Shown here: piece after piece, positions 1 through 9,191 of the stretch
How positions within the stretch are numbered: position 1 is the stretch's first letter
How the letters are laid out: every line of letters starts with the position of its first letter
Origin: JBBROS01 sp965260995
Lineage (GTDB): Bacteria > Pseudomonadota > Alphaproteobacteria > Acetobacterales > Acetobacteraceae
DNA: 64,000 nucleotides
Reading direction: 5' to 3'
Assembly: GCA_965260995.1 (NCBI GenBank)
Contig: CBDHCD010000001.1
Coordinates: forward strand, 372,001 to 436,000
Position numbers and translations under genes: made by a program
Notes under the pieces: generated by a model
What the model was told of the DNA's origin: nothing
What the model saw: the letters and a program-made list of their open reading frames with translations, nothing else
The model's database searches: none

Positions 1-50
1 GCCGATGATTGAGGTTGCCCCTCTCGTGGTTCTCCCGCACTTTGCGTGGA

Positions 51-1515
51 TCATGCCGCCATCAGAACGCGCCGTCGCAGCAGGTCGAAGCTGGCCCGGC
101 CGTAGCTTTGCCGCTTCAGCAGCTTGAGCCGGTTGACCTGACCCTCAGCCTGGCCGCTGCTCCAAGGTTCGGTGAGCGCGGCACGCACCGCGGCGCCGTC
201 CTGCTCCAGCCCGGCGGCGAATGTCTCGATGGCGCCGACGCCGCACGCACGCGCTTTGGCCAGCCAACGGTCCAACTCGGCCGCGGGTTCGGTCGGGACG
301 TCGCTCCCTTGCCGGCCCTTGACGCCGCAGGCGCGCACGAGCGCGGTGAACCGGCGTGCCAGCCCCGCCACGATCCCTGTCTCCTTGTCCTGTTCGACCC
401 GGGCTATCGCGGCAGCATCGGCTGCCTTCAGGGCCGTAACGGGCTGGACCAGCAGCCACGCGAGTTGCCGCGGCCCTGGCAGGGGCGTCCTCCTCTCGCC
501 TGCCGTAGCCGGTTGTCGGTCGCCCGGGTTCTCCGTCCGTGGCCGCCCGACCCTGGCCGGCACTGTCCGCCGCTCACCCAGCCAGCGGTGGACCTGCTTG
601 CTCCCGCCCGGAAAGCCCATGCCGCGCAGCTCGCGCCACAGAACAAGACCGTTCTCGCAGCCTTCGGCCAGCCGCCGTTCGAGATGGGGCAGATAGGGGT
701 CAAGGATGCTCGGACCCGGGCCGCGCGGGAGGCGGGCCGGAAAGGTTTCAGCCCAGGCGAACTTGCGCACGGTCGCCCGCGCCAAGCCCATCGCCCGCGA
801 GATCGCCAGCAGCGGCTCACCCACCCCGTGCCGGTGCCGGACCTCCTCGTAGCACTCCTGCCAGCGCGTGCTGCTCTCGGCCCTGGCCGCCCGCTCAGGG
901 GCGGTGCGCCGGAATGCCTGGTCGCGGCGGGGTGGGATCGGCATAGCCGCGACATCGGCTGACAAAGCCGGCAAGCGCCGGAGCCGGGCGTGGGTGGTGT
1001 GCAGCCAGCGCTCGACTGCCTGGCGCATGTTGGCCAGCAGGTGCCAGCGGTCGGCGACCTGTATTGCCTTGGGTGCGCCGATGGCGGCGGCGCGGGCGTA
1101 CTCTGTCGAGCGGTCGCGCGCGACCACCTCCACCCCTGGCCGCTGCCGAAGCCATTCCGCCACAGTTGGGGACGTGCAGTCGGGCAGCAGGTCGACCACG
1201 CGCCGGCGCTCCAGGTCCACAATGATCGTGCCGTATGTCCGACCCTTGCACAGCGCCCAATCGTCCACCGCCACGACGCGCGGCGCCTCCACCTCGGGCA
1301 GTGGCAGGCGACGGATCAGGCGCAGCACCGTATCGGCACTCGTCGGCATGGCCAGGTGCTGCAGCATCTTCGCACCTTGGACAGCCGGTCGGTTCGGCGC
1401 GCATGGGGCGCGACCAGCTCCGGCAGGCGCTCTGCAAAGGTGCGCCGGGCGCATTTGGCGTTGCGGCAGTAGAACCGTCTGACCCGTAACCCGACATAGA
1501 CCCGGCACCCAAGTG
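51..1515 (-). pseudogene. ISL3-family transposase, degenerate copy 1
   Basis: The long minus-strand frame carries the ISL3 DDE core, including VVAVDDWALCKGRTYGTI, the VEVVARDRSTEYA block and VADRWHLLANM, and ends in an ISL3-type C-terminus (EGQVNRLKLLKRQSYGRA). The N-terminal zinc-finger half is not in the same frame. Around 1400-1500 the expected RRFYCRNAKCARRTFAERLP reads in another frame, and the segment linking it to the catalytic part is shortened near 1370-1385. The first cysteine pair would lie beyond 1515, where the adjacent ISL3 element begins. I therefore read this as a 5'-truncated, frameshifted copy. It is related to, but clearly diverged from, the intact transposase next door. 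Confidence 0.75.
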
Positions 1516-1526
1516 ATGGCAGGTGT

Positions 1527-3312
1527 CAATCGGCTTCCAAAAGGGGCTCATCCGCAGCCTCGGTGCAGATTGTTATCATGCTGCACGGATCAGGCGCGCC
1601 CTGAGCAGGTCGAGCTTTGCTCGTCCGTAGCCCTGGCGCTTGACCAGCTTCAAGCGGGTGACCTGTCCCTCGACTTGGCCGCTGCTCCAGGGCAGCGTCA
1701 GGGCTGCGCGCACCGCCTGCTCGTCCTGGCGCAGGCCGGCGGCGAAGCCGCGCAGTTCGCTGCCCTCGGCATCGGCCAGCCAGGGGGTGAGGGCATCGTC
1801 GGTATGGGCGCGAACCAAGGCAGCGAAGCGCTGGGCAAGGTCGCGAACCGTGGCCAGCGTCGGCGACATCGCGAGCAGCCGTTCGACGTAGGCGCGGTCC
1901 GGTTCCGCAAGCAGCGCCAGGTCGGCCATGAGCATCCGGGCTACCCGCCGCGCCGGGTGTGCCGCGGGCCGAGGGGAACGCTGCGTGGCCGAGGCCGGCG
2001 CTGGTCCGGGCTGTCGCTCTGGGTCCGCCAGCCGCTGCCGGTTGGCCCACTCGGTGACGACGCGCATCCCGCCTTTGAACCCGGCGTCGCGCAGGTCGCG
2101 CCAGAGCCGGGCGCCGTTGCGGCAGCCCTCTGCCCAGCGCCGCTCCAGCACCGCCCGCCAGGGGTCGAGCGAGTGGGTCCGCGGCCGGTGCAACTCGGGC
2201 TGCTCGCCCCGCACCCAGCGCCGCACCGTGTTGCGCGACAGCGCCAGGTCGCGGGCGATGTGGCGGATCGGAACGCCCTGCTGGTGCAACCGCATCACCT
2301 CGCCATGCACCTGCACGCGCCGCTGCCAGCCCTGCCATTGCAGCCGCTGCGCGCTCGTCATCGGTGGCGGCGCGTCCGGGTCCGCCACGGGCACCACGGT
2401 TGTCGCTGCGGCGGCAGGAGCGCTGGAGGCGGGCTTGGCCGCAGCCCGGAGCGCGGGCATGTTCCGCTTCACCGCCTCCAGAACGGCGGCGCTGCAGTTC
2501 TCCAGCAGGTGCCACCGGTCCGCGACATGGACGGCACCGGGCGCACCGCGCCTACCGCCGTCGGCGTAGCCGGCGCCCCGGTCGCGGGCGATCACCTCGA
2601 CACCGGGGTGGGCCTGCAGCCAGGCGGCGAAGCTGTCCGCCTCGCGGTCGGGTAGCAGGTCAACGACGGCACGGCGTTCCAGGTCCACGAGAACCGTGCC
2701 GTAGCGCTGCCCTCGTTTCCACGCCCAGTCGTCCACCCCGAGCACGCGTGGCGCCGTGTCGGGCGCCGCAGGCGCGCCGCGGCGGACGAGGCGGAGTAGG
2801 GTGGCGCCGCTCACGGGCGTGCCGATCCGTTCGGCCAGGCGCGCGCCGGCCTTGCCGCCCAGCGCCAGGCCGATGTGATGCTGCAGGCTGCCCAGGCGCG
2901 CTGTCCGCTGGGCATACGGGCCGGCAACGGCGGGCAGGCGCTCGGCGAAGATACGGTGCGCGCAGCCGGGCCGCCGGCAGCGAAGCCGGCGCACCTGCAC
3001 CTCGACCTGCACGCGGCGGCCTTGCCAGGGCAGGTCGGCCAGCCGGCGGGGGTAGCTGCTGTGCCGCCGCGATGACGGGTGGCCGCAGCCGGGGCAGACA
3101 GGGGCCGCGATGCGGGACCGGCACATGATGGTGACGTGGTCAGGGGTGGGCACGACCTGGTCAACCACCAAGTCGGCAGGCACGAGGGGCAGAAGGCGCT
3201 TGGACACGGGACAGCATGAACTCCGAGATGCTCACGCTATGTGCCCCCGCGCACCCGACGCCGCCACGGGCTGCACCGAAGCTGCGGATGAGCTCAAAAG
3301 GGACCCCTGATT
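1527..3312 (-). mobile_element. Intact ISL3-family insertion sequence
   Basis: Imperfect terminal inverted repeats of about 35-40 bp bracket one transposase gene. The left end (about 1527-1568) and the right end (about 3271-3312) share GCTCATCCGCAGC followed by TCGGTGCAG in inverted orientation. That gives an element of about 1.8 kb. I could not identify a convincing 8-bp target duplication, because the outermost bases still look like part of the repeat. It lies directly against the truncated ISL3 copy 1 and may have caused that truncation. Confidence 0.75.
1576..3207 (-). CDS. ISL3-family transposase
   Basis: This 543-residue protein has the full ISL3 architecture. The N-terminal zinc ribbon has Cys38/Cys41 and Cys77/Cys82. 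A helix-turn-helix region follows, then the DDE_Tnp_ISL3 catalytic domain beginning at VLGVDDWAWKRGQRYG (first Asp about residue 159), with VEVIARDRG and VADRWHLLEN. The C-terminus is GQVEGQVTRLKLVKRQGYG. No frameshift or internal stop is seen, and inverted repeats flank the gene, so the element could be active. A second HTH-like insertion (about 300-340) is typical of the longer members of the family. Confidence 0.9.
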   Translation of the reverse strand: MSKRLLPLVPADLVVDQVVPTPDHVTIMCRSRIAAPVCPGCGHPSSRRHSSYPRRLADLPWQGRRVQVEVQVRRLRCRRPGCAHRIFAERLPAVAGPYAQRTARLGSLQHHIGLALGGKAGARLAERIGTPVSGATLLRLVRRGAPAAPDTAPRVLGVDDWAWKRGQRYGTVLVDLERRAVVDLLPDREADSFAAWLQAHPGVEVIARDRGAGYADGGRRGAPGAVHVADRWHLLENCSAAVLEAVKRNMPALRAAAKPASSAPAAAATTVVPVADPDAPPPMTSAQRLQWQGWQRRVQVHGEVMRLHQQGVPIRHIARDLALSRNTVRRWVRGEQPELHRPRTHSLDPWRAVLERRWAEGCRNGARLWRDLRDAGFKGGMRVVTEWANRQRLADPERQPGPAPASATQRSPRPAAHPARRVARMLMADLALLAEPDRAYVERLLAMSPTLATVRDLAQRFAALVRAHTDDALTPWLADAEGSELRGFAAGLRQDEQAVRAALTLPWSSGQVEGQVTRLKLVKRQGYGRAKLDLLRARLIRAA

Positions 3313-3339
3313 GGAGTGCGCCCCTGGGGGTGGACAGTT

Positions 3340-3556
3340 TCAAGCCGCTGTTTTGACCGTCTGCTGGGCGTGTTGATCCTCGAACTACACGGGGCTGAGA
3401 TAGCCCAAGGCCGAGTGCAGGCGTCGTGAGTTGTAGACGTTGTCGATGAACCGCGGAAGGTCTGCGGTGACATCCTCGAACGTCTCGTAGGCGGCCAGGT
3501 AGACGGCCTCGACCTTGAGCGTCTTCATAAAGCTTTCCGCCTTGGCGTTGATGCTC
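3340..3556 (-). pseudogene. IS3-family transposase (OrfB) C-terminal remnant
   Basis: The minus strand reads NAKAESFMKTLKVEAVYLA, then ETFEDVTADLPRFIDNVYN, then RRLHSALGYLSPV, the conserved C-terminal end of the IS3/IS150-type OrfB integrase-core protein. An in-frame TAG at 3385-3387 interrupts the last 18 or so residues. It is probably a CAG-to-TAG mutation, since readable sequence (FEDQHAQQTVKTAA) continues to a TGA at 3340. The upstream part of the gene is missing and is replaced by the IS110 element that starts near 3556. I did not find the other half of this transposase elsewhere in the window. Confidence 0.8.
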
Positions 3557-3565
3557 CTATATTGG

Positions 3566-4645
3566 TCAAGAGCTGATTATCGGGGCATCGGCCTGGGCTG
3601 GCTTGGCGCAGAGATAGCCGAAGATTTCGCGAGCGACGTAGCGTTTGAGGCAGCGGATGATCTCGGGTTTGGATTTGCCTTCCGCAGTGCGCCGACGGAC
3701 GTAGTCCAGTGTCGGCTGGTGGCCGCGCATGCGGACGATGACCACGCGGTAGAGAGCGGCATTTGCTTGGCGGTTGCCGCCGCGGTTGAGGCGGTGCCGG
3801 ATCGTCTTGCCGCTTGACGCCGGGATCGGGCAGGCGCCGCATAGTTTCGCGAATGCTGCTTCTGAGCGGATGCGCTCGGGGTTGTCGCCCACCAGCAAGA
3901 GCATTTCGGCCGCGGTGCCGGTCGCCATCCCGTGCGCGGCGAGCAGCTCGGGCGCACGCTCGGCCGTCAGGGTGTCGAGCTGGGCATCGTGCTGCTTGAT
4001 CTCGGCATCCAGGGCCAGCCAGCGCCGGGCGATGGCACGCAGACTCGCCTTGACCGATACCAGCGTGGAGGTGAGCGGGCCTGGCCGCAAGGCTGCCAGG
4101 CGCCGCAGCAACGCCATCTTGCCGCGGACGGGGTCGAGCTGCTCGCGCAGGGCATCCGGGGAGCAAACGATGAGGGCCTTGAGCGTCTGCATGGCCTGCG
4201 TCCTGGCCTTGACCGCGGTGTCGCGAGCGATTTTGAAATGGCGGATCATCTCGACCGTGCCCGTGCCGGACTTTGGCTGGCCGGCCGCCTGACCTGCCAG
4301 CACGGCACGGGCGGCGCTTTCGGCATCCACGGCGTCGCTTTTGCCCTGTTGATAGCGGAGCTGTCGATTGGGTCGATTGACCTCGACGACGGGATGTCCC
4401 CGCTCGCGCAGGAACCGGGACAAACCAGCGCCATACGACCCGGTGCCCTCGACGCCGAATGCCCGAACCGGTCCCATTGACTTGGCCCAGGCCTCAAGCG
4501 CGGCGTAGCCCTTGCTGCTGGCCGGGACAGTTGTCGCAGCAAGGTGGACGCCGGTGACGCTGATGGCGACCGCGGCGTGGACGTCCTTATGCGTGTCGAC
4601 GCCGACGAAGAGGGGGACGACTATGGTGCTGGTCACTGTGAACAT
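3566..4645 (-). CDS. IS110-family transposase
   Basis: The protein (359 residues from the ATG at 4645) has the N-terminal DEDD/RuvC-like domain of IS110 recombinases, with the motifs FVGVDTHKDVH, FGVEGTGSYGAGL and KSDAVDAESAARA. It also has the C-terminal Transposase_20 domain with the catalytic-serine segment (CPIPASSGKTIRHRLNRGG). An in-frame upstream ATG at 4774 exists but lies in the presumed non-coding end of the element, so the shorter start beginning MFTVTSTIVVPLFVG is preferred. IS110 elements encode a structured bridge RNA in a non-coding end. The 4646-4815 stretch is the obvious place to look, although I cannot fold it here. The element interrupts an IS3 remnant. Confidence 0.88.
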   Translation of the reverse strand: MFTVTSTIVVPLFVGVDTHKDVHAAVAISVTGVHLAATTVPASSKGYAALEAWAKSMGPVRAFGVEGTGSYGAGLSRFLRERGHPVVEVNRPNRQLRYQQGKSDAVDAESAARAVLAGQAAGQPKSGTGTVEMIRHFKIARDTAVKARTQAMQTLKALIVCSPDALREQLDPVRGKMALLRRLAALRPGPLTSTLVSVKASLRAIARRWLALDAEIKQHDAQLDTLTAERAPELLAAHGMATGTAAEMLLLVGDNPERIRSEAAFAKLCGACPIPASSGKTIRHRLNRGGNRQANAALYRVVIVRMRGHQPTLDYVRRRTAEGKSKPEIIRCLKRYVAREIFGYLCAKPAQADAPIISS

Positions 4646-4838
4646 CTCCAGGCTGGTTACAAGAGCCTGATGATCAGCGGGCGGACAGGACTGTGACGGG
4701 ATGGTTGCCCTCAAGCTCCTATGAAGCCACGTTCCGCGGACCGGCAGGCGCTGCCCGGAAAGCCGACAAGTCAACGCGATGACACGGGGTCAATCGTAGG
4801 GTGAGTCAGGCTCTCCGCTCGACTTTGGCCATTTCCGG

Positions 4839-5105
4839 TCATGCGTTGATCCAGAAATGCGGCTCGGAGGCGATGTGTTCGAGGGCTTCGTTAAGCGGCA
4901 TGGCCGCGATGCCGAACGGCCCTGAGGCGCCCCAGCGCTGGCCGTTCCACCAAAGCACCTGCATCTTGTCGGCGTCCCCGGTCGGCTTGAGCCTGGCAAG
5001 CGGCGCGCCGGTGCGTTGGCTCATGAGCGAATAGCCGCGCCCTGCCTTGTGCACCGCGACGCCGCCGCCGCGGGCTTGGTTGAATGCCTCGATGCGCTCC
5101 CACAT
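4839..5105 (-). CDS. Small hypothetical protein carried inside the IS701-like element
   Basis: This encodes about 88 residues starting MWERIEAFNQARGGGVAVHK and ending EHIASEPHFWINA. I do not recognise a named domain. It is a compact mixed alpha/beta sequence with an RxGAPLARLKPTG turn and a WW pair (LWWNGQRWG). It lies between the left inverted repeat and the divergently oriented transposase, so it belongs to the mobile element, possibly as a regulatory or accessory protein. The stop codon abuts the left repeat. The start is uncertain: the reading frame stays open upstream towards 5381, but that part overlaps the transposase in antisense and looks like shadow coding. Confidence 0.5.
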   Translation of the reverse strand: MWERIEAFNQARGGGVAVHKAGRGYSLMSQRTGAPLARLKPTGDADKMQVLWWNGQRWGASGPFGIAAMPLNEALEHIASEPHFWINA

Positions 5106-5184
5106 GGGGTCGCTGGCCGGCACGGTTGATCCTTCTGGCGCGTATGGAGTTGTCGGGCGGCAACGACACCACTGCGAGGCCACC

Positions 5185-6549
5185 ATGGCAAGACAAACCG
5201 ACCCCGAAACCCACCCTGGCCCTCTTGCCGCCTGGATGGTGCCGTTTGCCGGGTGCTTCACCCGCCCGACCTGGGCCAACCTGCTGGTGCTTGCCGCAGG
5301 CGCCATCCTGTCCCCGGGCCGGCGCACCGTCGCCGCAGCGCTGAGCAGCATGGGCCTGCGCGGGGCGGCGACCTTCACCAACTACCACCGTGCGCTTAAC
5401 CGCAGCCGCTGGTCGGGCCAGGCTGCTGCACGCTGCCTGCTCGGACTGCTGGTCGCCTCCTTCGTGCCGAGCGGCCCGGTCGTGGTCGGTATTGACGAAA
5501 CCATCGAGCGCCGCTGGGGCACGAAGATCAAGGCGCGCGGCATCTACCGCGATCCCGTGCAATCCAGCCACGGCCACTTTGTCAGGGCGTCCGGCCTGCG
5601 CTGGATCAGCCTGATGCTGCTCGCGCCCGTGCCGTTCGCCGGGCGTGTTTGGGCTTTGCCGTTCCTCACCTCGCTGGCGCCCTCTGAGCGCTACGCACAA
5701 GTCCACGGACGCCGGCACAAGCTGCTGACGGATCGGGCACGCCAACTGCTGCTCCGGCTCGCGCGCTGGTTGCCGGATCGGCGGATCATAGCCGTCGCCG
5801 ACAGCAGCTACGCCGCTATCGAGCTGCTCGCAGCCGTGTGCCGGCATGTTGTCGTGATTACCCGGCTGCGACTCGACGCGCGCCTGTTCGACCCGCCCCC
5901 TCCACGCTTGCCCGGAACGAAAGGACGTCCGCGCGTATCCGGCGCACGCCAGCCGACGCTGCTCCAGCGCCTGGCCGACCCGAAAACAGAGTGGCAGCGC
6001 GTCACAATTACGGGCTGGTACGAGCAGGGCGAACGCCAGCTCGACGTCGTGTCGGGCAGGGCACTCTGGTACCATCCTGGCAAGCAAGTGCCGGTCCGCT
6101 GGGTGCTGGTCCGCGACCCGGCCGGCGAGGCCGAACCGCAAGCGTTCCTGTGCACGGACCAAGCCGCCGACCCGGTCGCCATCCTGCAGCTGTTCGTGCG
6201 CCGCTGGTCCGTCGAGGTGACCTTCGCCGAGGTGCGCCGGCACCTGGGCGTGGAAACGCAGCGCCAATGGTCGGACCTGGCTGTTGCCCGCACCACCCCG
6301 TGCCTGCTCGCCCTGTTCTCGCTCGTGACGCTCTGGGCCAGCGACTTGGCCGCGCGCGGCCTCGTCCTGCCCAGGCGCGCCGCTTGGTATGCCAAACACG
6401 CCGTCACCTTCTCCGACGCGCTCGCCGCCGTCCGCCGCCAGCTTTGGATCGCACAGGCTTTCTCAACATCGCCGCATGCCCAGAACACCGCAACAATCCC
6501 GCGCGTGCTCCTCGATAGGCTCACCGAAGCCGCATGCTACCCAGCCTGA
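5185..6549 (+). CDS. IS701-like DDE transposase
   Basis: The 454-residue protein starts MARQTDPETHPGPLAAW at the ATG at 5185, and the frame has no internal stop. It has the layout of IS4-superfamily/IS701 DDE_5 transposases. The first Asp lies in VVVGIDETIERR (D104) and the second in RIIAVADSSYAAIELL (D206). The glutamate region is WSVEVTFAEVRRHLGVETQ near the C-terminus, following the long beta-strand insertion typical of IS4-like enzymes. Inverted repeats on both sides and an intact frame suggest a functional element. Family placement is by motif and layout only. Confidence 0.85.
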   Translation: MARQTDPETHPGPLAAWMVPFAGCFTRPTWANLLVLAAGAILSPGRRTVAAALSSMGLRGAATFTNYHRALNRSRWSGQAAARCLLGLLVASFVPSGPVVVGIDETIERRWGTKIKARGIYRDPVQSSHGHFVRASGLRWISLMLLAPVPFAGRVWALPFLTSLAPSERYAQVHGRRHKLLTDRARQLLLRLARWLPDRRIIAVADSSYAAIELLAAVCRHVVVITRLRLDARLFDPPPPRLPGTKGRPRVSGARQPTLLQRLADPKTEWQRVTITGWYEQGERQLDVVSGRALWYHPGKQVPVRWVLVRDPAGEAEPQAFLCTDQAADPVAILQLFVRRWSVEVTFAEVRRHLGVETQRQWSDLAVARTTPCLLALFSLVTLWASDLAARGLVLPRRAAWYAKHAVTFSDALAAVRRQLWIAQAFSTSPHAQNTATIPRVLLDRLTEAACYPA

Positions 6550-6614
6550 AATGGCCAAAGTCGAGTAAAGAATGCGTTTGCGAGCTGTCGCCGCGTGCTC
6601 TTGTACCAATCGCC

Positions 6615-7687
6615 TTAAACACTGACCTGTGCCCAGGTGCGGGTGGTGATGGAGGTGATGCGTTTGGTGTCGGTCATGAGGCCGTTCCAGGCGTCGCAGC
6701 AGGCGTCCACGATTGCGGTGTAGCCGTCCCACACCGTCATGCCGAGGGCGTTGCCGCGCAAGTATTCCCACACGTTCTCCATCGGGTTCAGCTCCGGCGC
6801 GCAGGGCGGCAGGCGCAGCAGGGTGACGTTGCGGGGCACCTTCAGCCTTGCGCCGGGCTGGTGCCATCCTGCGCCGTCGCAGACCAGCATGGCATGCGCC
6901 CCTGGCGCCACCTGGGTGCTGACTTCCTCCAAGTGGAGCGCCATGGCCTCGCTGTTGACCCCTGGCATGACAAGGGCGGCGCCCATGGCGCGCGCGGGGC
7001 ATGTGGCGTCGAACAGGGAGGCGCTCTCGTGCCGGCAGTCGCGCACCCGCGCCGGGCGCGATCCGATGGGCGCCCACACGTAGGACAGGGTGCCCTGCTG
7101 GCCGACCCGGGCCTCGTCCTCGAACCAGACCTCGATGGTCTTGCCGGCGGCCTCTGGCGGCAGGGCGGTGGCTACGAGGGTGGCGAAGTTTTATATGCCT
7201 CCTGCGCCGCCAAGTCCTGCTTGGGGTGGAAGGGGCGCGGCTGCAAGCGCGTCAGCCGAAGCCGGCGCAGCAGCGTGCCCACGGTTCGCTCATGCACCTC
7301 CACCTCGAACCGGGCCTGGACCTGCGCCCGCAGGTCCAGGCAGCGCCGCCGGACAACGCCGTCCTCGGCCAGGTCCGGCCCAGCCAGCACCAACTCCTCC
7401 AACTCCTGCATCTGCTCCGCCGACAGCGCCGGCGGGCGGCCACTGCGGGGCACGTCCCGCACGCCTTCGACGCCGTGGGCGTTGTAGCGGTGGACCCAGT
7501 CCCGCAAGGTCTGCCGATCCATCCCGCCAGCTTGAGCCGCGAGGTGCCGCGGGTGCCCGTCCAGCACCATCGCCAAGGCCAGCCGCCGCCGCGCCTGCCT
7601 CACGTCCCGCGCGCCTGCCGCCGCCGCACGTCGCCCCGCACTGTCCAGGTCGTCCCGCGTGATCGCAACCGATGCCATGCCACCCAC
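6615..7687 (-). pseudogene. IS630-family transposase, split by a frameshift
   Basis: Two consecutive minus-strand frames make up one IS630 protein. The first (7687-7172) carries the helix-turn-helix domain (MDRQTLRDWVHRYNAHGVEG) and the second HTH with VHERTVGTLLRRLRL. The second (below about 7183) carries the DDE domain, with FEDEARVGQQGT, AMLVCDGAGWHQPG and LPPCAPELNPMENVWEYLR. The frames separate at a short A-run (TATAAAAC, about 7182-7189). One more A would restore AYK-N-FATLVATALPPE. This is either a disabling deletion or a programmed frameshift site; the run is shorter than typical slippery sequences, so a lesion is more likely. Confidence 0.75.
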
Positions 7688-8078
7688 CCCGAACCGAACA
7701 CAGGGCGCATGGACCCATACCCTCGCGAACTTGGGAAACCCCCCAGGAGGCAGAACTCTCGGCGGCTGGTATTACACGAAACCGCTCTAGCCATTGTTCC
7801 ACGCGGTTACTCAATTTTGTCGGACGCGAGGTGCGTCCGACAAAACTGAGTAACCGCTCTAGGTCACGCTGGCGGCGCTGCGCGCCACCGACCAGCCGTA
7901 GCCGCGCGAGCGGGCCCGCTATCTGCTGCAGAGCCTGAGGGGCTGTCTGGTGGACGAGGGCGTCCTCGACCATTGGCAGCGCCGACCGCGCCGGGTAAGC
8001 CGACGACCGTGGGCCAGGCGGCGATGGGCGGCGACGGGTGCTGGCGTCAGCTTCGTCGGCCGCTGCGGGGCAGGGGGG
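7688..8078. other. Gene-free stretch between IS630 and the ldh operon
   Basis: There is no convincing gene here. The stretch contains the non-coding end of the IS630 copy, the palindromic repeat copy at 7771-7862, and a segment (7863-8078) in which one plus-strand frame reads RARYLLQSLRGCLVDEGVLDHW. The last could be the tail of an eroded gene, but I cannot assign it. Confidence 0.5.
7771..7862 (-). repeat. Dispersed palindromic repeat, copy A
   Basis: A 13-bp perfect inverted repeat (7815-7827 and 7833-7845, core GTCGGACGC / GCGTCCGAC) with a 5-nt loop sits inside a unit of about 90 bp. The unit matches 55338-55436 almost base for base in the opposite orientation, including the flanks GGTTACTCAA and GAAACCGCTCTAGCC. 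A weaker third copy is at 25108-25166. The unit lies between an IS630 end and a dehydrogenase operon. Confidence 0.8.
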
Positions 8079-9191
8079 TCAGGCTCGCGCGCGAGGTTCC
8101 ATCTCAGGCCGGGATACGCCGAGCGCGTCCGCGGTCGCCTGGATGGCGGCCCAGGTGTTCTCCTGCAACGGGATGCCGTCGCGGGTGCGCGCCTCGCGGG
8201 TGCGGGCCTCGGCGTCGCCGGGGACGAGCACCTCGCCGCCCTCGGCCGTGGGGCGGGTGGCGCGGACGTAGGCGGCGAAATCACGGGCGGTCTCGGCGAA
8301 GCCGGCCGCGCCGAAGTGCCCGGGGTCGAGGTAGATCGACAACATGCCGTTGACGATGCCGCCGCGCTTGGCCCCGGGGATCGGCCCGGCGGTCGGGCTG
8401 CCGGCGAAGCAGCCCGCCAGGATCTCGCACATGAAGGCGATGGCGCTGCCCTTGTGATCGCCGAAGGCGCGCAGCGCCCCGGTGCCGTTGCCGGGGTCGC
8501 GGACGTGGGTGCCCTCGATCGGGCCGTAGAAGTCGGCGGGGTTGTCTGACATGCGCCCGTCGGCGGTGACGAGGGCGTCGCCCGGGATCGGCTTGCCGCC
8601 GTTGCTGGCCACCAGGACTTTGCCTTCGGCGACGATGGAGGTGGCGAAGTCGAGCAGCAGCGGCGGGCCGTCCGGCTGGGGGACGCCGATGCACATGGGA
8701 TTGGTGCCGAACCGCCGCTCCGTGCCGCCGAACGGGGCGACGATCTCGCCCAGGCCCACGTTGACGAAGTGGATCGACACCAGGCCCTGCCCGGCGGCGC
8801 GCTCGGCCCAGTCGCCGATGCGCCCGACATGGCCGGAGTTGCGCAAGGTGATGACAGCGAGGCCGGACGCCCGCGCCTTGGCGATGCCGAGATCGACGGT
8901 GATCGGCCCGATCGTCTGGCCGAAGCCCAGGTTGCCGTCCACCACGGCGTGCGTCGCGCTCTCGGCGACGACCGTCGGCTGCTGCCCGGCGCGGACCCGG
9001 CCGTCGTGCAGCCATTGCACGTAGCGCGGCACGCGGATGACGCCGTGGCTGTCATGCCCGGCCAGGTTGGCCGAGGAGAGGTGGAACGCGATGCGGCCGG
9101 CCTCGCCCTCGTCGCAGCCGGCGGCGCGGAAGATGGCGGCGACGTAGGGCCGCAGACCGTCGAGCGGTACGGTGACGGTAGGGAGCGCCAT
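8079..9191 (-). CDS. Ldh2-family (malate/L-lactate/ureidoglycolate-type) NAD(P)-dependent dehydrogenase
   Basis: The 370-residue protein spans the whole Ldh_2 fold. It has the N-terminal helical region with NLAGHDSHGVIRVPRYV (the family's conserved H-x-S-H-G-x-x-R-x-x-x-Y substrate/cofactor signature), the glycine-rich NSGHVGRIGDW, TNPMCIGVP, and the C-terminal GDHKGSAIAFMCEIL. Enzymes of this family oxidise 2-hydroxyacids such as malate, L-lactate, L-sulfolactate and ureidoglycolate; the substrate cannot be told from sequence. The ATG overlaps the stop of the upstream SDR gene by one base (TGATG), so it is the last gene of a three-gene operon with the SDR and the ABC ATPase. That suggests it acts on a transported sugar acid or hydroxyacid. 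Confidence 0.85.
   Translation of the reverse strand: MALPTVTVPLDGLRPYVAAIFRAAGCDEGEAGRIAFHLSSANLAGHDSHGVIRVPRYVQWLHDGRVRAGQQPTVVAESATHAVVDGNLGFGQTIGPITVDLGIAKARASGLAVITLRNSGHVGRIGDWAERAAGQGLVSIHFVNVGLGEIVAPFGGTERRFGTNPMCIGVPQPDGPPLLLDFATSIVAEGKVLVASNGGKPIPGDALVTADGRMSDNPADFYGPIEGTHVRDPGNGTGALRAFGDHKGSAIAFMCEILAGCFAGSPTAGPIPGAKRGGIVNGMLSIYLDPGHFGAAGFAETARDFAAYVRATRPTAEGGEVLVPGDAEARTREARTRDGIPLQENTWAAIQATADALGVSRPEMEPRARA

Larger units (their letters stand above)
4818..6565 (+). mobile_element. IS701-like (IS4 superfamily) insertion sequence with an extra gene
   Basis: Near-perfect inverted repeats of about 21 bp delimit this element. The left end at 4818-4838 contains CGACTTTGGCCATTTC and the right end at 6545-6565 contains GAAATGGCCAAAGTCG. 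Between them lie a divergent 88-codon gene (4839-5105, minus) and the transposase (5185-6549, plus), whose stop codon falls inside the right repeat. The total of about 1.75 kb is longer than a single-gene IS of this type, because of the passenger gene. Confidence 0.75.
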
